64,000 nucleotides of DNA from positions 504,001 through 568,000 of the forward strand of contig NZ_JASZYQ010000002.1 in the NCBI RefSeq assembly GCF_030316885.1. The letters run 5' to 3'. The notes beneath the pieces were generated by a model that made no database searches, was not told the origin of the DNA, and saw only the letters and a program-made list of their open reading frames with translations. Origin of the DNA: Variovorax jilinensis. Its GTDB lineage: Bacteria > Pseudomonadota > Gammaproteobacteria > Burkholderiales > Burkholderiaceae_C. Below are positions 41,331 through 53,441 of this stretch, piece after piece. The translations under genes and the position numbers were made by a program. Positions within the stretch are counted from its first letter, which is position 1. The number at the start of each line of letters is the position of its first letter.

Positions 41331-43916
41331 ATGTTGCAAGCCTACGTTGAACACGTTGCCGAACGCGCCGCGCTCGGCATCCCACCCCTGCCGCTGACCG
41401 CCAAGCAGACCGCCGAGCTGATCGAGCTCATGAAGACGCCGACGGTGGCCCAGGCCGATTTCCTGCTCGACCTGCTGACGCACCGCGTGCCGGCCGGCGT
41501 CGACGACGCCGCCAAGGTCAAGGCCAGCTACCTCGCGGCGGTCGCCCACGGCACCGAGAAGAGCCTGCTGCTGACGCGCGCCCGCGCGACCGAGCTGCTG
41601 GGCACCATGCTGGGTGGCTACAACATCGGCCCGCTGGTCGACCTGCTGGACGACGCCGAAGTCGGCGCCGTGGCGGCCGAGGGGCTCAAGAAGACGCTGC
41701 TCATGTTCGACCAGTTCCACGACGTCAAGGAAAAGGCCGACGCCGGGAATGCCAACGCCCAGGCCGTGCTGCAGAGCTGGGCCGATGCCGAGTGGTTCAC
41801 GAGCCGCCCCGAAGTGCCCGAGAGCATCACCGTGAGCATCTTCAAGGTGGCCGGCGAGATCAACACCGACGACCTGTCGCCCGCACCCGACGCGACCACG
41901 CGTCCGGACATCCCGATGCACGCCCTGGCGATGCACAAGAACGCGCGCCCGGGCATCGTGCCCGAGGAAGACGGCAAGCGCGGCCCGGTGAAGTTCATCG
42001 AGGACCTGCGCGCCCGCGGCCACCTGGTGGCCTACGCCGGCGACGTCGTCGGCACGGGCTCGTCGCGCAAGAGCGCGACCAACTCGGTGCTGTGGTTCAC
42101 CGGCGAGGACATCCCCTACGTGCCGAACAAGCGCTTCGGCGGCGTCTGCCTCGGCGGCAAGATCGCGCCGATCTTCTACAACACCATGGAAGACTCGGGC
42201 GCGCTGCCGATCGAGCTCGACGTCAGCCAGATGAACATGGGCGACGTGGTCGAGCTGCGTCCCTATGACGGCAAGGCGCTCAAGGACGGCAAGGTGATCG
42301 CCGAGTTTTCGGTCAAGAGCGACGTGCTGTTCGACGAAGTCCGCGCCGGCGGCCGCATTCCGCTGATCATCGGCCGCGGCCTCACGGCCAAGGCGCGCGA
42401 GGCGCTGGGCCTGCCCGCCTCCACGCTGTTCCGCCTGCCGGTCAGCCCGGTCGACACCAAGAAGGGCTTCTCGCTGGCGCAGAAGATGGTCGGCCGTGCC
42501 TGCGGCCTGCCGGAAGGCCAGGGCGTGCGCCCCGGCACCTACTGCGAACCGAAGATGACCTCGGTCGGCAGCCAGGACACCACCGGACCGATGACCCGCG
42601 ACGAGCTCAAGGACCTGGCCTGCCTCGGCTTCAGCGCCGACCTGGTCATGCAGTCCTTCTGCCACACGGCGGCCTATCCCAAGAAGGTCGACGTCAAGAT
42701 GCACCACGAGCTGCCGGACTTCATGGCCACGCGCGGCGGCGTCTCGCTGCGTCCCGGCGATGGCGTGATCCACAGCTGGCTCAACCGCCTGCTGACGCCC
42801 GACACGGTCGGCACCGGCGGCGACAGCCACACCCGCTTCCCGATCGGCATCAGCTTTCCGGCCGGCTCCGGCCTGGTGGCCTTCGCGGCCGCCACCGGCG
42901 TGATGCCGCTGGACATGCCCGAGTCCGTGCTGGTGCGCTTCAAGGGCCAGATGCAGCCCGGCGTCACGCTGCGCGACCTGGTCAACGCGATCCCGCTGTA
43001 CGCGATCAAGGCCGGCCACCTGACGGTCGAGAAGAAGGGCAAGAAGAACATCTTCTCGGGCCGCATCCTCGAGATCGAGGGCCTGCCCGATCTGAAGGTC
43101 GAACAGGCCTTCGAGCTCAGCGACGCGTCGGCCGAACGCTCGGCCGCGGGCTGCACGGTGCACCTCAACAAGGAACCGATCATCGAGTACATCAACAGCA
43201 ACATCACGCTGATGCGCTGGATGATCGCCGAAGGCTATGCCGACGGCCGCACGCTGGCGCGCCGCATCGCGGCGCAGGAAGCCTGGCTCAAGAACCCGCA
43301 GCTGCTCAAGGGCGACGACGATGCCGACTACGCGGCCGTGATCGAGATCGACCTGGCCGACATCCACGAGCCGATCGTGGCCTGCCCGAACGACCCCGAC
43401 GACGTCAAGACGCTGTCGGACGTGGCCGGCGCCGCCATCGACGAAGTGTTCATCGGCTCCTGCATGACCAACATCGGCCACTTCCGCGCGGCATCGAAGT
43501 TGCTCGAAGGCAAGCGCGACATCCCGGTCAAGCTGTGGATCGCCCCGCCGACCAAGATGGACGCTCAGCAACTCACCGAGGAAGGCCACTACGGTGTCTT
43601 CGGCAACGCCGGTGCGCGCACCGAGATGCCGGGCTGCTCGCTCTGCATGGGCAATCAGGCGCAGGTGCGCGAAGGCGCGACCGTGATGTCGACCAGCACG
43701 CGCAACTTCCCCAACCGGCTCGGCAAGAACACCAACGTGTACCTCGGCAGTGCGGAACTGGCAGCCATCTGCTCGCGCCTCGGCCGCATCCCGACGCGGG
43801 AAGAGTACATGGCGAGCGTCGGTGTTCTCGATGCGTCGAGCGATCAGATCTACCAGTATCTGAACTTCGACCGCATCGACGAATACAAGGACATCGCGGC
43901 CGGCGTCGCGGCCTGA
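41331..43916 (+). CDS. acnB: Aconitate hydratase B
   Basis: Isomerises citrate to isocitrate; in many bacteria also an iron-sensitive mRNA-binding protein. The 861 residues begin with the AcnB HEAT-like domain ([21 protein letters not shown]). The swivel domain precedes the catalytic part, the AcnB order. Cluster cysteines are in [12 protein letters not shown] and [10 protein letters not shown], with [10 protein letters not shown] as the third region. ATG 41331 has GGAGAAAAGAAG just upstream. Confidence 0.97.
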   Translation: MLQAYVEHVAERAALGIPPLPLTAKQTAELIELMKTPTVAQADFLLDLLTHRVPAGVDDAAKVKASYLAAVAHGTEKSLLLTRARATELLGTMLGGYNIGPLVDLLDDAEVGAVAAEGLKKTLLMFDQFHDVKEKADAGNANAQAVLQSWADAEWFTSRPEVPESITVSIFKVAGEINTDDLSPAPDATTRPDIPMHALAMHKNARPGIVPEEDGKRGPVKFIEDLRARGHLVAYAGDVVGTGSSRKSATNSVLWFTGEDIPYVPNKRFGGVCLGGKIAPIFYNTMEDSGALPIELDVSQMNMGDVVELRPYDGKALKDGKVIAEFSVKSDVLFDEVRAGGRIPLIIGRGLTAKAREALGLPASTLFRLPVSPVDTKKGFSLAQKMVGRACGLPEGQGVRPGTYCEPKMTSVGSQDTTGPMTRDELKDLACLGFSADLVMQSFCHTAAYPKKVDVKMHHELPDFMATRGGVSLRPGDGVIHSWLNRLLTPDTVGTGGDSHTRFPIGISFPAGSGLVAFAAATGVMPLDMPESVLVRFKGQMQPGVTLRDLVNAIPLYAIKAGHLTVEKKGKKNIFSGRILEIEGLPDLKVEQAFELSDASAERSAAGCTVHLNKEPIIEYINSNITLMRWMIAEGYADGRTLARRIAAQEAWLKNPQLLKGDDDADYAAVIEIDLADIHEPIVACPNDPDDVKTLSDVAGAAIDEVFIGSCMTNIGHFRAASKLLEGKRDIPVKLWIAPPTKMDAQQLTEEGHYGVFGNAGARTEMPGCSLCMGNQAQVREGATVMSTSTRNFPNRLGKNTNVYLGSAELAAICSRLGRIPTREEYMASVGVLDASSDQIYQYLNFDRIDEYKDIAAGVAA

Positions 43917-43961
43917 CGAAGTGTCAGGGCGCCGTCGATCGGCGTCCGTTCTCGAAAGTCG

Positions 43962-43987
43962 AAAGCCCCGCAGCCGCGGGGCTTTTT
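43962..43987 (+). terminator. Rho-independent terminator after acnB
   Basis: AAAGCCCCGC pairs with GCGGGGCTTTTT around an AGCC loop, 46 bases after the acnB stop. The minus strand has only TTT after its hairpin, so it may end the convergent gene poorly. Confidence 0.88.
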
Positions 43988-44006
43988 CATTTGGCCTGCT
44001 GGGTGC

Positions 44007-44507
44007 TCAGCCCACGTCGACCTTGCGGTGCTCCCCCATGTCGGTCGGCGGCTTGCCGGTGATCGCGGCCTTGGCCATCTTGTAGAGCTGCACCATCTTG
44101 CTGTCGTCGACGTCCCAGTACTCGGCCTCGAGGATGCGCACGCCGAGCAGGCCGAGGTTCGGATCGCCGGCGCCCTTCGGAAACCAGCTCTTGGCCATGG
44201 TGGTGAAGAGCGACTCCTTCAGCGCGGCGTCCTCGATCAGGCCGGCCTGGCCCGAGACGGAGACGTAGCTGTCGGCATCGGTATCCGCATAGGCCACGTT
44301 GACGCTGGAATCGGTCGCGACGTGTCGCGCGATCTCGCCGTCCTTGGGAATGAAGAAATAGAGCGTCGCGCCTTCGTCGAAGCTCTTGTTCTGCGTGGTC
44401 AGCGGATGGCTGTGCAGCTGGCCATCGCCGTGGCGGTGGGTCAGCATGCCGAAGCGGGTGTCCTTGATCAGATCCCACAGCTTGGCGTGTTCGTCGGGGG
44501 TGCTCAT
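44007..44507 (-). CDS. PNPOx-like general stress protein
   Basis: A 166-residue flavin-binding split-barrel protein of the general-stress-protein-26 type. The N-terminal KLWDLIKDTRFGMLTHRHGDGQLHSHPLT block and SVNVAYADTDADSYVSVSG are characteristic. Start MSTPDEHAK at 44507. Likely binds FMN or F420-type cofactors; substrate unknown. Convergent with acnB, and 147 bases downstream of the XRE gene on the same strand. Confidence 0.85.
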   Translation of the reverse strand: MSTPDEHAKLWDLIKDTRFGMLTHRHGDGQLHSHPLTTQNKSFDEGATLYFFIPKDGEIARHVATDSSVNVAYADTDADSYVSVSGQAGLIEDAALKESLFTTMAKSWFPKGAGDPNLGLLGVRILEAEYWDVDDSKMVQLYKMAKAAITGKPPTDMGEHRKVDVG

Positions 44508-44654
44508 TGGCGGTTCTCCGGTGGTGGTTGGCTGGTTGACAGCGAGAGCCTCCAAGCTAGGCCGGCAGCCGTGCAGGCCACGCGCTGCCATGACGCATTC
44601 GCGTGTCGTCCATTGCCGACGCGCCAGGGCCGCCCAGCGGGGCGAGGGCGCGAC

Positions 44655-45491
44655 TCAGCGCGCGCCCGCTGCGCCGCGTGCCAGCGCTGCGAGCGCCTCT
44701 GCAGTGCGCGCATCGGCCGGGAAGAATGATTCCACCGCCAGTTCCTGCAGGGTGACGTCCACCGGTGTGCCGAAGATGGTCGTGGTGCTGATGAAGCTCA
44801 GCACCCCCTCGGGCGTGACGAGCTGGAACGGCATCACGACGTTCGAGAGCTCGCCGCCGACGGCTGGCGCATCGTGCCCGACCTGCGGCTGCGGCAGGCC
44901 GGCCAGCTCCTCGTGCAGCGCCACCAGGCCGGCGTCGCCGGTGGCGGCAATCTGTTGCTGCAGCCGTTCGAGCAGGTGCTGGCGCCACTGCGCCAGGTTC
45001 GCGATGCGTGGCGCGAGGCCTTCGGGGTGCAGGCTGAGACGCAGCACGTTGACCGGTGCCTCGAGCAGGTGGGGGGCGGCGCCGGCCATCAGCAGCGGCA
45101 CCATCGCGTTGTGCGCCACCAGGTTCCAGTGGCGATCGACGGCCAGCGCCGGAAAGGGTTCGTGGCCCTTGAGCACCAGGTCGACCGCCTGCCGCGCCGA
45201 GGCCAGGGCCGGATCGTCGAGCGAGCGCTGGCGGTACATCGGCGCGTAGCCGGCTGCCACCAGCAGCGCATTGCGCTCGCGCAGCGGCACCTCCAGGCGC
45301 TCGGCCAGCCGCAGCACCATCTCGCGGCTCGGTTCGGCCCGGCCGGTCTCGACGTAGCTCAGGTGCCGCGTCGACACCCTTGCCTCGTGGGCGAGGTCGA
45401 GCTGGCTCAGCCGGCGATGCTGGCGCCAGTGGCGCAGGTGGGCGCCGAAGGGATCGGTCGCGGTCGGCGGCGGGGCGCTCGGTGTGTTCAT
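44655..45491 (-). CDS. XRE-type regulator with MmyB-like ligand domain
   Basis: A 278-residue regulator. The N-terminal helix-turn-helix is GAHLRHWRQHRRLSQLDLAHEARVSTRHLSYVETGRAEPSREM. The MmyB-like ligand-binding domain follows (FPALAVDRHWNLVAHN, GLAPRIANLAQWRQHLLERL, PFQLVTPEGVLSFISTTT). Members of this family bind fatty-acid or similar small ligands through a PAS-like fold. It is divergent from acnA, with a perfect palindrome between them. Confidence 0.88.
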   Translation of the reverse strand: MNTPSAPPPTATDPFGAHLRHWRQHRRLSQLDLAHEARVSTRHLSYVETGRAEPSREMVLRLAERLEVPLRERNALLVAAGYAPMYRQRSLDDPALASARQAVDLVLKGHEPFPALAVDRHWNLVAHNAMVPLLMAGAAPHLLEAPVNVLRLSLHPEGLAPRIANLAQWRQHLLERLQQQIAATGDAGLVALHEELAGLPQPQVGHDAPAVGGELSNVVMPFQLVTPEGVLSFISTTTIFGTPVDVTLQELAVESFFPADARTAEALAALARGAAGAR

Positions 45492-45524
45492 GGCGCCATC
45501 CTAGTGAAACGGTGCAGCGCGGCC

Positions 45525-45541
45525 ATGACCTTTGAGGTCAT
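45525..45541. promoter_or_regulatory. Perfect palindrome between the XRE gene and acnA
   Basis: ATGACCT-TTG-AGGTCAT, 7-bp arms with a 3-bp spacer, lies 34 bases from the XRE start and 73 from acnA. Part of the right arm recurs as GGTCATCGA at 45537-45545 and 45560-45568. A second inverted pair, GAAGCCT and AGGCTTC (45567-45592), stands near the acnA start. The first palindrome is a good operator candidate for the XRE protein. Confidence 0.6.
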
Positions 45542-45613
45542 CGACCCGCGCACGGTCCCGGTCATCGAAGCCTGCTATCTTCGAGAGGCTTCCACGAACA
45601 AAGGAGTTTCCCC

Positions 45614-48361
<2,748 letters not shown>

Positions 48362-48443
48362 CTCCTGACGGGAGCCTGAGCCGTCGAGTGGCACAGAGGC
48401 CCATGGATTCTTCGGCCTTTGCGCACCAAAGCCGGGAGTTTTC

Positions 48444-48462
48444 GAGAATAATTCTCATTTTG
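48444..48462 (+). promoter_or_regulatory. Fur box upstream of feoA
   Basis: GAGAAT-A-ATTCTC (48444-48456) is a perfect 6-1-6 inverted repeat, and a further ATTCTC stands at 48464-48469, giving the hexamer array typical of Fur sites. It lies 28 bases before the chosen feoA start. Iron-dependent repression of feoAB is expected. Confidence 0.82.
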
Positions 48463-48490
48463 CATTCTCTGGACTCCCCGGGTGACCACA

Positions 48491-48772
48491 ATGAACGAGG
48501 CGGCCTCTGCCGTCATCAGCCTCGATGAACTTCCCAGCCACCAATGGGCCACAGTGCTCGATGTCCTGCGCCCCGAGGAGGCCGAGGGCAAGGAACTGGT
48601 CCTGCGCCTGACCGAGATCGGCTTCGTGCCCGGCGAGGCTGTCCGCATCGTCGCCACCGGCGTGCCCGGCCGGGAGCCGCTGGCCGTGCGCCTGGGCCAC
48701 ACCACCTTCGCATTGCGTCGTCACGAAGCGGCGATGGTCCGCGTCACCGCCGGAGCGGTCGGCCATGGTTGA
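48491..48772 (+). CDS. feoA: Ferrous iron transport protein A
   Basis: Small cytosolic SH3-like partner of FeoB. The 93 residues carry the FeoA fold pattern: LRLTEIGFVPGEAVRIVATG, then PLAVRLGHTTFALRRHEAAMVRV. ATG 48491 is used; GTG 48482 would add three residues. It overlaps feoB by eight bases, so the two are coupled. Confidence 0.92.
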   Translation: MNEAASAVISLDELPSHQWATVLDVLRPEEAEGKELVLRLTEIGFVPGEAVRIVATGVPGREPLAVRLGHTTFALRRHEAAMVRVTAGAVGHG

Positions 48773-50663
48773 GGCGACGCTCCAGTTCCAGCCCGGCGCT
48801 GCGGTGTCCAGCAGCCCGCCCGAACGCATCGCGCTGCTCGGCAACCCCAACTGCGGCAAGACCGCGCTGTTCAACCTGCTGACCGGCAGCCGCCAGAAGG
48901 TGGCCAACTACGCAGGCGTCACGGTCGAGCGCAAGGAAGGCGTCCTGCGCACCGCGGGCGGCCGTCGTGTCTTCGTGCTCGACCTGCCGGGCGCCTACAG
49001 CCTCAACGCGCTGTCGGCCGACGAGGCCGTGACGCGCGACGTGATCACCGGCAAGAGCAACGAATCCCTGCCGGACCTGCTGGTCTGCGTCACCGACGCC
49101 ACCAACCTGCGGCTCAACCTTCGGCTGGTGCTGGAAGCCAAGAAGCTCGGCCTGCCGATGGTGGTGGCGCTCAACATGACCGACATGGCCAAGAAGCAGG
49201 GCATCGCGGTCGATACCGCGGTGCTCTCGCGCGAACTCGGCCTGCCCGTGATCGAGACCGTCGGCGTGCACTCGGGTGGGGCCAAGGGGCTGCTCGAGGC
49301 GCTCGACGCGCCGGTGGCGGTGGCCGTTCCGCAACCCTGGCATGCCTCGAACCTCGACGAGGTGCTCGACACCCAGCGCGAAGTGCGCCGCATCCTGGGC
49401 CTCGCAGTGCGCGAGCCGGCCGGCAGCCTCGGTACCAGCGACCGCATCGACCGGGTCGTGATGCATCCGCTGTGGGGCATGGTGGTGCTGGCCGTCACCA
49501 TGTTCCTGATGTTCCAGGCGGTGTTCAGCTGGGCCGAGGTGCCGATGGGCCTGATCGAAGGCGCGACCGCCGCCCTGGGCGAGTTCATCAAGACCTATCT
49601 GCCCGAAGGCATGCTGCAGAGCCTGCTGGTGGACGGCATCATCGCGGGCGTCGGCGGCGTCATCGTCTTCCTGCCGCAGATCCTGATCCTGTTCCTGTTC
49701 ATCCTGGCGCTGGAAGATTCGGGCTACCTGCCGCGTGCGGCGTTCCTGCTCGACCGCGTGATGGGCACGGTCGGCCTGTCCGGGCGCTCGTTCATTCCGC
49801 TGCTGTCGAGCTTCGCCTGTGCGATCCCCGGCGTGATGGCCACGCGCACGATCAGCAACTGGCGCGATCGCATCACGACCATCATGATCGCGCCGCTCAT
49901 GACCTGCTCGGCACGGCTGCCGGTCTACGCGCTGCTGATCGCGGCCTTCATTCCGTCGCGCACCGTGGGCGGCATCTTCAACCTGCAGGGCGTGGTGCTG
50001 TTCGCGCTGTATGTCTTCGGCATCGTCTCGGCGATGGCGGTGGCCTGGGTCATGAAGCGCTTCCGCGACAGCAGGCAGCGCTCGCCGCTCATGATGGAGC
50101 TGCCGGCATACCGCTGGCCCAACCTGCGCAACCTGGCGCTGGGCCTCTACGAGCGGGCCTGGATCTTCATCCAGCGCGTGGGCACGATCATCCTCACGCT
50201 GACGATCCTGCTCTGGTTCCTGTCGACCTTCCCGTCGCCGCCCGAGGGCGCGACCGGGCCCGCGATCCAGTACAGCCTGGCCGGCATGATCGGCCGCGCG
50301 CTCGAGCACGTCTTCGCGCCGATCGGCTTCAACTGGCAGATCTCGATCGCGCTGGTGCCGGGCCTGGCGGCGCGCGAGGTCGCGGTCGGCGCGCTCGGTA
50401 CGGTCTATGCGCTGTCGGCCACCGGCGACGAGGTGGCGGGCCAGCTCGAGCCGCTGATCGCGGCCAGCTGGTCGATGGCGACCGCGCTGTCGCTGCTGGT
50501 CTGGTACGTTTTCGCACCGCAATGTCTCGCCACCTTGGCCGCGGTCAAGCGCGAGACCGGCTCCTGGCGTTATGTTCTGATCATGGCCGGGTACCTGTTC
50601 GGACTCGCCTACATCGCGTGCTGGATCACCTACCGGGTGGCGCTCGCGTTGACGGGAGGATGA
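48765..50663 (+). CDS. feoB: Ferrous iron transport protein B
   Basis: Inner-membrane Fe(II) transporter with an N-terminal G-domain. The 632 residues show G1 GNPNCGKTALFN near residue 26, VANYAGVTVE (G2), DLPGAYSLN (G3) and NMTDMA (G4). A helical GDI segment follows, then the Nucleoside_recog/Gate membrane part with about eight helices (RAAFLLDRVMGTVGLSGRSFIPLL and CARLP/TCSARLPVYALL region). Shorter than E. coli FeoB (773), as in several Burkholderiales. Confidence 0.95.
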   Translation: MVEATLQFQPGAAVSSSPPERIALLGNPNCGKTALFNLLTGSRQKVANYAGVTVERKEGVLRTAGGRRVFVLDLPGAYSLNALSADEAVTRDVITGKSNESLPDLLVCVTDATNLRLNLRLVLEAKKLGLPMVVALNMTDMAKKQGIAVDTAVLSRELGLPVIETVGVHSGGAKGLLEALDAPVAVAVPQPWHASNLDEVLDTQREVRRILGLAVREPAGSLGTSDRIDRVVMHPLWGMVVLAVTMFLMFQAVFSWAEVPMGLIEGATAALGEFIKTYLPEGMLQSLLVDGIIAGVGGVIVFLPQILILFLFILALEDSGYLPRAAFLLDRVMGTVGLSGRSFIPLLSSFACAIPGVMATRTISNWRDRITTIMIAPLMTCSARLPVYALLIAAFIPSRTVGGIFNLQGVVLFALYVFGIVSAMAVAWVMKRFRDSRQRSPLMMELPAYRWPNLRNLALGLYERAWIFIQRVGTIILTLTILLWFLSTFPSPPEGATGPAIQYSLAGMIGRALEHVFAPIGFNWQISIALVPGLAAREVAVGALGTVYALSATGDEVAGQLEPLIAASWSMATALSLLVWYVFAPQCLATLAAVKRETGSWRYVLIMAGYLFGLAYIACWITYRVALALTGG

Positions 50664-50664
50664 G

Positions 50665-50946
50665 ATGACGCAGCAGATCGTGGTGGCATTGATCGTCGGC
50701 CTGGCAGCGATCTACGCCGTCTGGCGCTGGATGCCGGCGCGCTGGCGCCGCGGTGCGGCCGGCCGGCTGGCGGCGGGCTCGCAGCGCGCGGGCCTGGTCG
50801 ACGCCGAGCGCGCCGAGCGCCTGGCGGCGACGCTCGGCAAGGCGTCGGGCTGCGGTTCGTGCGACAGCTGCGGCAGCTGCGCACCCTCGGCCAGGCCGGG
50901 CCAGCAGGACGCCACCGACACCAGCCGCACCGTGCATCCGCACTGA
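50665..50946 (+). CDS. FeoB-associated Cys-rich membrane protein
   Basis: A 93-residue protein starting one base after the feoB stop codon. One N-terminal membrane helix (QIVVALIVGLAAIYAVWRW), a basic linker, then a cysteine cluster CGSCDSCGSC at about residues 63-72, then a polar tail. The helix plus CGxCxxCxxC layout is that of small FeoB-associated proteins. It may bind iron or assist FeoB; this is inferred from position and cysteines. It fills the slot held by feoC in enterobacteria but is unrelated to FeoC. Confidence 0.82.
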   Translation: MTQQIVVALIVGLAAIYAVWRWMPARWRRGAAGRLAAGSQRAGLVDAERAERLAATLGKASGCGSCDSCGSCAPSARPGQQDATDTSRTVHPH

Positions 50947-50955
50947 GTGGGCGCC

Positions 50956-52134
50956 ATGCCGGCCCACATCCTGATCGCGGGCGGCGGCATCGCGGGCCTC
51001 GCGAGCGCGCTGGCGCTGGCGCGGCGATGTCACCGGATCGATCTGTTCGAGCAGGCGGTCGCCTTTGCCGAAGTCGGCGCCGGCATCCAGCTCGGTCCCA
51101 ATGTCACGCGTCGGCTGCAGGCCCTTGGCGTGTACGAGGCATTGACGCGGGTCGCCGCCCGTCCCGACGCCCTGGTGGTGCGCAGCGCCTTCGACGACCG
51201 CGAACTCGCCCGACTGCCGCTCGGCAACGCGATGCTGCGCAGCTACGCGGCACCCTACCTCTGCGTGCATCGCGCCGACCTGCATGCGCTGCTGCTCGCG
51301 GCAGTGCGCGGCAGCGGCGCGGTCACGCTGACCACCGCGGCACGCATCGGCCAGGTGGCGGCCCGCTCGCAAGCCGTCAGCGTGTCGAGCACCGACGACC
51401 GGGTCTGGGAGGGCGATGCGCTGGTCGGCGCCGACGGGCTCTGGAGCACGGTGCGCGCCAAGGTGCTCGCGCAGGACGCGCCACCGCAGGCCACCGGCCA
51501 CACGGCCTGGCGCGCGCTGGTCGACATGGCGGCGCTGCCGCCCGCGCTGCGCAGCACGCAGGTGCGGGTCTGGCTCGGGCCGCGGCTGCACGCGGTGGCC
51601 TACCCGGTGCGGCGTGGCGAGGCACTCAATGTCGTGGTGCTGGCCGAGGCGGCGCCGGTCGGCGATGCGCGCGACTGGGATCAGGCGGCGAGCCTGTCGT
51701 CGCTGCAGGCCGCCACGGGCCGCACGGCCGCCGGGCTGCAGGCCTTGCTGGAGGCCGTGCCTGCATGGCGCGCCTGGACGCTCAACGACCGCGACCCGCT
51801 GCAGGGGCCGGCTCAGATGGCCGACGAGCGCATCGCGCTGGTGGGCGATGCGGCGCATCCGATGCTGCCCTACCTGGCGCAGGGCGCAGGCATGGCGATC
51901 GAGGACGCGGTGGCGCTGGCCGAGGCGCTCGATGGCGGCGATGCGGCCGCGGTGCCGGCCGCCTGGGCGCGCTTTGCCGAACTGCGCTGGCAGCGCAATG
52001 CCCAGGTGCAGGCCAGGGCGCGGCGCAATGGCGAGATCTTCCATGCCACGGGGCCGCTGCGCTGGGGCCGCGATGCTGCGCTGCGACTTCTCGGTGCGCG
52101 GTTGCTCGATGTGCCCTGGCTCTACGAGGGTTGA
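50956..52134 (+). CDS. FAD-dependent monooxygenase (salicylate-hydroxylase-like)
   Basis: A 392-residue class A flavoprotein monooxygenase. The dinucleotide motif is HILIAGGGIAGLASALALA, the mid-protein DALVGADGLWSTVR is the DG motif, and ALVGDAAHPMLPYLAQGA is the GD motif with the second FAD contact. ATG 50956 is taken; GTG 50947 would add three residues. The substrate is unknown, likely an aromatic acid. It lies just after the feo genes and convergent with the SUKH-ankyrin gene (stops 7 bases apart). Confidence 0.87.
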   Translation: MPAHILIAGGGIAGLASALALARRCHRIDLFEQAVAFAEVGAGIQLGPNVTRRLQALGVYEALTRVAARPDALVVRSAFDDRELARLPLGNAMLRSYAAPYLCVHRADLHALLLAAVRGSGAVTLTTAARIGQVAARSQAVSVSSTDDRVWEGDALVGADGLWSTVRAKVLAQDAPPQATGHTAWRALVDMAALPPALRSTQVRVWLGPRLHAVAYPVRRGEALNVVVLAEAAPVGDARDWDQAASLSSLQAATGRTAAGLQALLEAVPAWRAWTLNDRDPLQGPAQMADERIALVGDAAHPMLPYLAQGAGMAIEDAVALAEALDGGDAAAVPAAWARFAELRWQRNAQVQARARRNGEIFHATGPLRWGRDAALRLLGARLLDVPWLYEG

Positions 52135-52141
52135 GAGACGC

Positions 52142-53395
52142 TCAGAGGCTGAAGCTGCGCAGGTGATCGATGCGCCTGGCGAGCCCGGCGGCACCGAGGT
52201 AGTGGCTCAGCCGGCCCGCCTGCACCTCGACCCAGGCCGGTTCCAGCTCGGCAAGCATTCCGTCGCGGGCTGCGGCATAGGCCGCGGCCAGGTCGGCGTG
52301 GTTGCGGCCGTAGGCTTCGGCCACCAGGCGGGCCGCCGCGGGGGCGCCGCAGGCGACGCACTCCGCGACCGCCGTGGGGCTCGGCTCGGCGCCGTGCGCG
52401 AGCAGCAGCGAAACCAGCTCCGGCGACAGGGCGCTGTCGATGAAATCGAGCGCATCGGGCGCCACGGGTGCGCCGGCCTCCACCAGCGCCCGGGCTGCCT
52501 CGTGGGCGCCATGGCTCAGCGCGAGATCGGTGGCGATCGCGCTGCCGTGCAGCGGTCCGGCCAGCGATACGCCGGCCGCCGCCAGCCGCGCGATCAGCGC
52601 CGGGTCGTCGGTGGCGATCGCATGGCGCAGCGCCACCCGCGCGCGGGGCGCGTCCTCGCCCAGCGTGCCGGCCGCGAGCGGCGTGCGCCAGTCGACCATG
52701 GCTCGGCGGTAGAAGGCGACCAGGCGGTCGACCAGCCCGAGCTCCAGCCCATGAGCCTGATGCCGGTCGTCGAGGTATTCGAGCAGCGCCTGGCCGGTGA
52801 AGTAGTCGCCCGCCGGCGCCAGCGGATCGGCGTCGAGCTGCAGGCTTTCGAGGGCCGCGCAGAGGTCGTGCGCCACGGTGGTCATGCCGTCCTCGTGCAG
52901 TTCGTGCGGCCAGGGTGAGGGCAGCCCCTGCTTCCAGGCCAGCACATGGCCGTCGTCGGGCCCGGGCTCGACCACGACGTAGATCCGGTCGGCATCGTCG
53001 CAGCCGCCGATCGGCAACAGGGTCAGCCGGCCGTCCCAGGCTTCGCCGGTTTCCACCGCTGCCTCGCGAGCGGCCTCGCGCTCGTGCGCGATCCAGCCCT
53101 GGAGGTCGTGGCGGCCCTCGCCCGGCAGCCCGAAGAGCTCGCTCCAGGCCACCGATTCCTCGTTGCCGTTGATGCGCAGGTGCAGGTCGTAGTCGAGGCG
53201 CCCGCCCGCGGCCTCCCGCCACAGCGCGACCAGCTCGGCCGGCAACGGACCCGCGCAGGCGGTGCGGACCGCCTCGATCTGCGGCTCGGTCAGCGGCGGC
53301 TGGGCGTCGAAGATGACGCGCCGCGCGAACAGCACGATGCCGTGCGTGCGCAGCAGCGCGAGTTCTTCGGTGTCGAAGAAGTCCTTGTCGTCCAT
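52142..53395 (-). CDS. SUKH-domain and ankyrin-repeat protein
   Basis: A 417-residue protein with two parts. Residues about 30-190 look like an SMI1/KNR4 (SUKH) domain: PLPAELVALWREAAGGRL, then LTLLPIGGCDDADRIYVVVE and GHVLAWKQG. Residues about 255-380 hold ankyrin-like repeats (ALRHAIATDDPALIARLAAAG, LVSLLLAHGAEPSPTAV). No signal peptide. SUKH domains are best known as immunity proteins to polymorphic toxins, but many are orphans. It lies 46 bases downstream of kynA, with a short hairpin between (53411-53428). No toxin gene is near. Confidence 0.72.
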   Translation of the reverse strand: MDDKDFFDTEELALLRTHGIVLFARRVIFDAQPPLTEPQIEAVRTACAGPLPAELVALWREAAGGRLDYDLHLRINGNEESVAWSELFGLPGEGRHDLQGWIAHEREAAREAAVETGEAWDGRLTLLPIGGCDDADRIYVVVEPGPDDGHVLAWKQGLPSPWPHELHEDGMTTVAHDLCAALESLQLDADPLAPAGDYFTGQALLEYLDDRHQAHGLELGLVDRLVAFYRRAMVDWRTPLAAGTLGEDAPRARVALRHAIATDDPALIARLAAAGVSLAGPLHGSAIATDLALSHGAHEAARALVEAGAPVAPDALDFIDSALSPELVSLLLAHGAEPSPTAVAECVACGAPAAARLVAEAYGRNHADLAAAYAAARDGMLAELEPAWVEVQAGRLSHYLGAAGLARRIDHLRSFSL

Positions 53396-53441
53396 GCCCG
53401 TCTCCTCGTCGTTCGCCCGCGAGCGAACAGCTCCGGGCAGC

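Noticed and set aside
41256-43589. Long antisense frame of about 780 codons opposite acnB
   Set aside because: Shadow of acnB; composition dominated by H, R, A, G and V with no recognisable motif.
50665-50946. FeoC
   Set aside because: FeoC is a small winged-helix cytosolic protein; this one has a membrane helix and a different cysteine pattern.
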